Part shown: positions 4,048 through 6,494 of the stretch, piece after piece
Numbering within the stretch: position 1 is the first letter of the stretch
How the letters are laid out: the number at the start of each line of letters is the position of its first letter
Origin: Chloroflexota bacterium
Lineage (GTDB): Bacteria > Chloroflexota > Dehalococcoidia > Tepidiformales > Tepidiformaceae
Reading direction: 5' to 3'
NCBI GenBank assembly: GCA_021823905.1
Contig: JAKALX010000215.1
Span: 1-6,494 of the forward strand
Length of the DNA stretch: 6,494 nt
Made by a program: the position numbers and the translations under genes
Notes under the pieces: model-generated
What the model was told of the DNA's origin: nothing
The model's input: only the letters and a program-made list of their open reading frames with translations
Databases searched by the model: none

Positions 4048-5484
4048 CTACCGGGCCTCGCTCCAGAACGCCCCGTTGGTCGCGTCGTTGCGAACGGGCG
4101 CTCGCGGGCCCGTCTCGAGAATTTCGAGCACTTCGCTCCACTGGCTCGCGAACGAGACAGGCGCGCCCAGGCGCTGCTCGATCTCCCCGACGGTCATGCT
4201 GTCCAGGAACTTCTCCCCGAAGTAGTCCAGGCTCGGCCGGGGAAGGATGAAGCAGTCTGGGCGTGCGCCCTGAAGTTGCGAGACATAATCATGACCACAG
4301 AGCAGGCCCGTGACGTTCACGCGCTCGCCGAACGTGGTGTTCGTCACGGCACGAACGTCGATCCGGGCATTCGTCAGGCAGGAGAGCTCGGCGGCGATTG
4401 GTTCGAGGAGCGGGGCGGCTAGGCGGCCGGAGGCGACGATCAGGTGGCGCTCGCGCAACGGACCTGCGCCGCGTCGCCGAATGCGGCGTTTCGTGCGTGC
4501 CCAGTCCTCGAGCATGGTGCGAACCATGCCGATGCCGTTCTCGTACTGGGGATAGCCGCCGTAACTCGCCGCCGAGGGCACGCGTTCGCCGGCCGTCACG
4601 TAGTACTCGTCGCTGCAGTTCACGATCGCGCTGCCGTGGAGCAGGCGGAGCTCGCGCTGGAGGCGGCGCACCTGGGCCACGAGCCCACGAGCGTACTCAG
4701 GATTCGGGCGAGTTAACTCGATGCCGTCGCGCTCGCGAGACCATGCCTCCAGTTTCGGGCTTGCGCCGACTGGCACGACCGAGACCGTCTGGACCGTCGG
4801 GTGGAGCGCCGCGAGCTCGCGAACTGAGCGGTCGAGCTGCGCGCCGTCGTTGACGCCGGGGCAGAGGACGATCTGCGTGTGGGCCTGGATGCCGAGGCCG
4901 CCAAGGCGGCGCAACTGCTCCAGGATGTCCGGCGCCGACGAATTGGCGAGCATCTTCCGACGGAGCGACAGCTCGGTCGCGTGTACCGAGACGTTCAGCG
5001 GGCTCAGCCGCTGCTCTTCGAAGCGCTGCCAGTCAGCCTCGGCGAGGTTCGTGAGCGTGACGAAGTTGCCGTGCAGAAAGCTGAGGCGGTAGTCGTCGTC
5101 CTTCATGTAGAGCGTCTTCCGCATCCCGCGGGGAAGGCCCTTCAGGAAGCAAAAGAAGCAATTGTTGTTGCAGAGGGTGACGTCGTCCCAGGTGGCGCGC
5201 TCGAACTCGATGCCGAGGTCCTCGTCGATCTCCTTCTCGAAGACGAACGCCTCTTCCAGACCGTTCGCCTTGCGCACGCGGACCTCGACCTCGGCCTCGG
5301 CGCCGTAAAACTGCACGTCGACTACGTCGCGCATGACGCGTCCGGCGAGCGAGACGATTGCGTCGCCGGGCTCCAATCCGGCGAGGTCCGCGAGCGATCC
5401 GGGGCGGACGGCGGAGACGACGCCGGGGGCCGGCGATTGTCGATTGTCGATTGTCGATTGCCGATTGGCAGCGGAGGACGGCAT
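4048..5484 (-). CDS. PDZ / radical SAM / DUF512 protein
   Basis: This 478-aa protein is a member of the uncharacterised DUF512 radical-SAM family found in several bacterial phyla. Layout: an N-terminal PDZ-like domain (about 20-70: VVSAVRPGSLADLAGLEPGD, GRVMRDVVDVQFY); the radical-SAM cluster motif Cys105-x3-Cys109-x2-Cys112 (CNNNCFFCFLKGLPRGMR) that binds a [4Fe-4S] cluster and S-adenosylmethionine; the family signature KDDDYRLSFLHGNFVTLTNL (128-147); a TIM-barrel remainder (NVSVHATE, IQAHTQIVLCPGVNDG); and a C-terminal DUF512 part from about 285 (NCSDEYYVTAGERVP, YPQYENGIGM, FLDSMTVGEIEQRLG). The reaction is unknown. The ATG at 5484 overlaps the ispH stop by one base (TGATG) and has no ribosome site, so coupled translation is likely. 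Residues 1-19 are an unusual leader, encoded largely by a heptamer DNA repeat, ahead of the PDZ start. An in-frame extension to 5652 would lie inside ispH and is rejected. Confidence 0.93.
   Translation of the reverse strand: MPSSAANRQSTIDNRQSPAPGVVSAVRPGSLADLAGLEPGDAIVSLAGRVMRDVVDVQFYGAEAEVEVRVRKANGLEEAFVFEKEIDEDLGIEFERATWDDVTLCNNNCFFCFLKGLPRGMRKTLYMKDDDYRLSFLHGNFVTLTNLAEADWQRFEEQRLSPLNVSVHATELSLRRKMLANSSAPDILEQLRRLGGLGIQAHTQIVLCPGVNDGAQLDRSVRELAALHPTVQTVSVVPVGASPKLEAWSRERDGIELTRPNPEYARGLVAQVRRLQRELRLLHGSAIVNCSDEYYVTAGERVPSAASYGGYPQYENGIGMVRTMLEDWARTKRRIRRRGAGPLRERHLIVASGRLAAPLLEPIAAELSCLTNARIDVRAVTNTTFGERVNVTGLLCGHDYVSQLQGARPDCFILPRPSLDYFGEKFLDSMTVGEIEQRLGAPVSFASQWSEVLEILETGPRAPVRNDATNGAFWSEAR
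5434..5468 (+). repeat. Five-unit 7-bp tandem repeat (CGATTGT type)
   Basis: Plus-strand units are CGATTGT (5434), CGATTGT (5441), CGATTGT (5448), CGATTGC (5455) and CGATTGG (5462), giving 35 bp. On the coding strand this is CAATCGA-type DNA and it is translated as the NRQSTID-NRQS stretch of the DUF512 protein N-terminus. Heptamer tandem repeats of this style are known as dispersed short repeats in some bacteria (for example the STRR elements of cyanobacteria). Membership in a genome-wide family cannot be tested within one window. Confidence 0.92.
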
Positions 5485-6416
5485 CACGAGAACTCGACGA
5501 GCTCTCGGATGCGCGCTTCGACTTCGTCGATCGAGTAATCGGGGGTCGAGGCGCCGGCTGTCAGCCCGATCCGCTGCACGCCGGCGAACCACGAGCGGTC
5601 CAGCTCGGACGGACCCTCGATGTGGTAGGCGCGCGCGCCCTGCTCCTCGCAAGCCTCGCGCAGGTTGCGGGTGTTCGCGCTCTTCTTGCCGCCGACGACG
5701 ACCATCACGTCCACCGTCCGGGCGAGCGCGGCCGCCGCCTCCTGCTGTCCGGTCGTCGCGTGGCAGAGGGTGTTGACGACGTGGAACTCGAAGTTGTGGT
5801 CGCGCTGGAGGAGCATCAGGTTCGCGACGAACTTCGCGAAGTCCTCCATCCGGTGCGTCGTCTGGACCATCACCCCGAGCTTGCTCGGGAACCCGCCCGG
5901 GAACTCCTCCACGAGCCGCCGCAGCGTGTCGAGGTCGGCAGTGTCGACAATCGTCGCGTGCGAGCGGCCTTCTTTGTCGAGCGTCCAGCCGGCGATCCCG
6001 CGCACCTCCTTGTGGCCCGGGTCGCCGAAGACGAGCACATGCCAGCCGTCGCGGACGAACTTCTGCCCGTAGCGCTGGGCGCGGGTGACGATCGGGCAGG
6101 TTGTGTCGACGATTGCAAGACCGGCGTCTTCGAGCTGGCGAAACGCGCGCTCTCCCACGCCGTGCGCCGTGATCGCTACCCGCCCATCCGATACGCGCGA
6201 CGCGGTGGCGGAGCCGATGTCGCCCTCGATTTCATCCGGCCCGGGAAGCTGATGAACGCCGCGCTGCTCCAGCCCCCGCACAACGTGCGGGTTGTGGACG
6301 ATTTCGCCAACGCTGAAAACGGGGTTCGTGGGGGTTGCCTCGGATTCCATCATCTGCACGGCGCGGCGCACGCCCATGCAAAAGCCCATCTCACTCGCCC
6401 GTATGATCTCCACCAT
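5484..6416 (-). CDS. ispH: 4-hydroxy-3-methylbut-2-enyl diphosphate reductase
   Basis: IspH (LytB) catalyses the last MEP-pathway step in the cytoplasm, reducing HMBPP to isopentenyl and dimethylallyl diphosphate with a [4Fe-4S] cluster and electrons from ferredoxin or flavodoxin. The 310-aa length is normal. The three cluster cysteines are Cys13 (SEMGFCMGVRRAV), Cys107 (DTTCP) and Cys218 (NTLCHAT). Substrate-site residues are present: His41 (IVHNPHV), His85 (AHGV), His135 and Glu137 (GHKEV), the QTT motif at 185-187, Ser246/Asn248 (KKSANTRNL) and Ser290 (GASTPD). The family's usual R-S-H-G is T-A-H-G here, and H-P-E-V is H-K-E-V, with the proton-relay Glu kept. The start at 6416 matches homologues (MVEIIRASEMGFC); the in-frame extension to 6491 is not protein-like. 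The stop overlaps the start of the radical-SAM gene. A possible promoter lies just upstream. Confidence 0.97.
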   Translation of the reverse strand: MVEIIRASEMGFCMGVRRAVQMMESEATPTNPVFSVGEIVHNPHVVRGLEQRGVHQLPGPDEIEGDIGSATASRVSDGRVAITAHGVGERAFRQLEDAGLAIVDTTCPIVTRAQRYGQKFVRDGWHVLVFGDPGHKEVRGIAGWTLDKEGRSHATIVDTADLDTLRRLVEEFPGGFPSKLGVMVQTTHRMEDFAKFVANLMLLQRDHNFEFHVVNTLCHATTGQQEAAAALARTVDVMVVVGGKKSANTRNLREACEEQGARAYHIEGPSELDRSWFAGVQRIGLTAGASTPDYSIDEVEARIRELVEFS

Positions 6417-6492
6417 GTTCCGAATCTGCGGTCCCCTCGGAACCAGTATAGGCGTCGAGATATTTCGCCGGTAAGAGCGCCTTGATCTCACT
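6391..6492 (-). CDS. Possible C-terminal end of a gene upstream of ispH (partial)
   Basis: On the minus strand a frame enters from the right edge and stops with TGA at 6393-6391. It reads SEIKALLPAKYLDAYTG and then an acidic, polar tail ending HTGE, overlapping ispH by 26 nt. The composition looks like a protein C-terminus, with mostly G/C third positions in the first dozen codons. It is only 33 codons long, so it may be open by chance. No family can be assigned. Confidence 0.33.
   Translation of the reverse strand, partial: SEIKALLPAKYLDAYTGSEGTADSEHGGDHTGE
6445..6474 (-). promoter_or_regulatory. ispH: Candidate ispH promoter
   Basis: On the minus strand a TTACCG box (6474-6469, three of six matches to -35) is followed after 18 nt by TATACT (6450-6445, five of six matches to -10). 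The -10 ends 28 nt before the ispH ATG. The -35 is weak, and the site would lie inside the end of the possible upstream gene. Confidence 0.35.
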
Positions 6493-6494
6493 GA

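Noticed and set aside
5434..5468. Tandem repeat considered as a CRISPR array
   Set aside because: Units are 7 bp, contiguous and without spacers.
5485..5652. Longer start for the DUF512 gene inside ispH
   Set aside because: The extra residues are Arg-rich and non-homologous, and the TGATG junction gives a natural start at 5484.
5358..6485. 375-aa plus-strand open frame opposite ispH
   Set aside because: ispH on the minus strand has all catalytic residues; the plus frame is an antisense shadow rich in Arg, Val and Leu.

Overview
This is a GC-rich bacterial window (roughly two thirds G+C by eye) with about nine genes, nearly all on the minus strand. The GC content, the house-keeping gene types and a CAATCGA-type heptamer repeat would fit an Acidobacteriota-like or other environmental high-GC lineage. 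No rRNA or taxon-specific marker is present, so that placement is a guess.

Layout, left to right. At 1-153 is the N-terminus of an amidohydrolase that runs off the left edge. At 237-1604 is an apparent minus-strand operon of unrecognised function: a 139-aa basic-tailed protein, then a 50-aa Pro-rich reading frame with an octad repeat, then a 254-aa acidic protein. An AT-richer divergent promoter region (1605-1791) separates it from the only plus-strand gene, a small nitroreductase (1792-2316). The convergent gap 2317-2415 holds three hairpins in a row. Next comes a minus-strand redox cassette: a [2Fe-2S] ferredoxin (3968-3657), a seven-iron-type ferredoxin (3628-3389) and a LysR regulator (3345-2416, TTG start). 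Upstream of it, an ispH-DUF512 operon is joined by a TGATG junction: IspH (6416-5484), the last enzyme of the MEP isoprenoid pathway, followed by a PDZ/radical-SAM/DUF512 protein (5484-4048). At the right edge a short open frame may be the C-terminus of the gene upstream of ispH.

How the genes may work together: IspH and the radical-SAM protein are [4Fe-4S] enzymes that need low-potential electrons, and the two ferredoxins just downstream could supply them. This is inference from proximity. The ferredoxin genes appear to have their own extended -10 promoter, which abuts the first ATG (leaderless) and overlaps an inverted repeat. The most unusual items are the five-unit 7-bp tandem repeat that supplies much of the N-terminal extension of the DUF512 protein, the leaderless ferredoxin promoter with its dyad, and the 50-aa octad-repeat frame inside the unknown operon. 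No CRISPR array, transposase, phage gene, rRNA or tRNA was seen.
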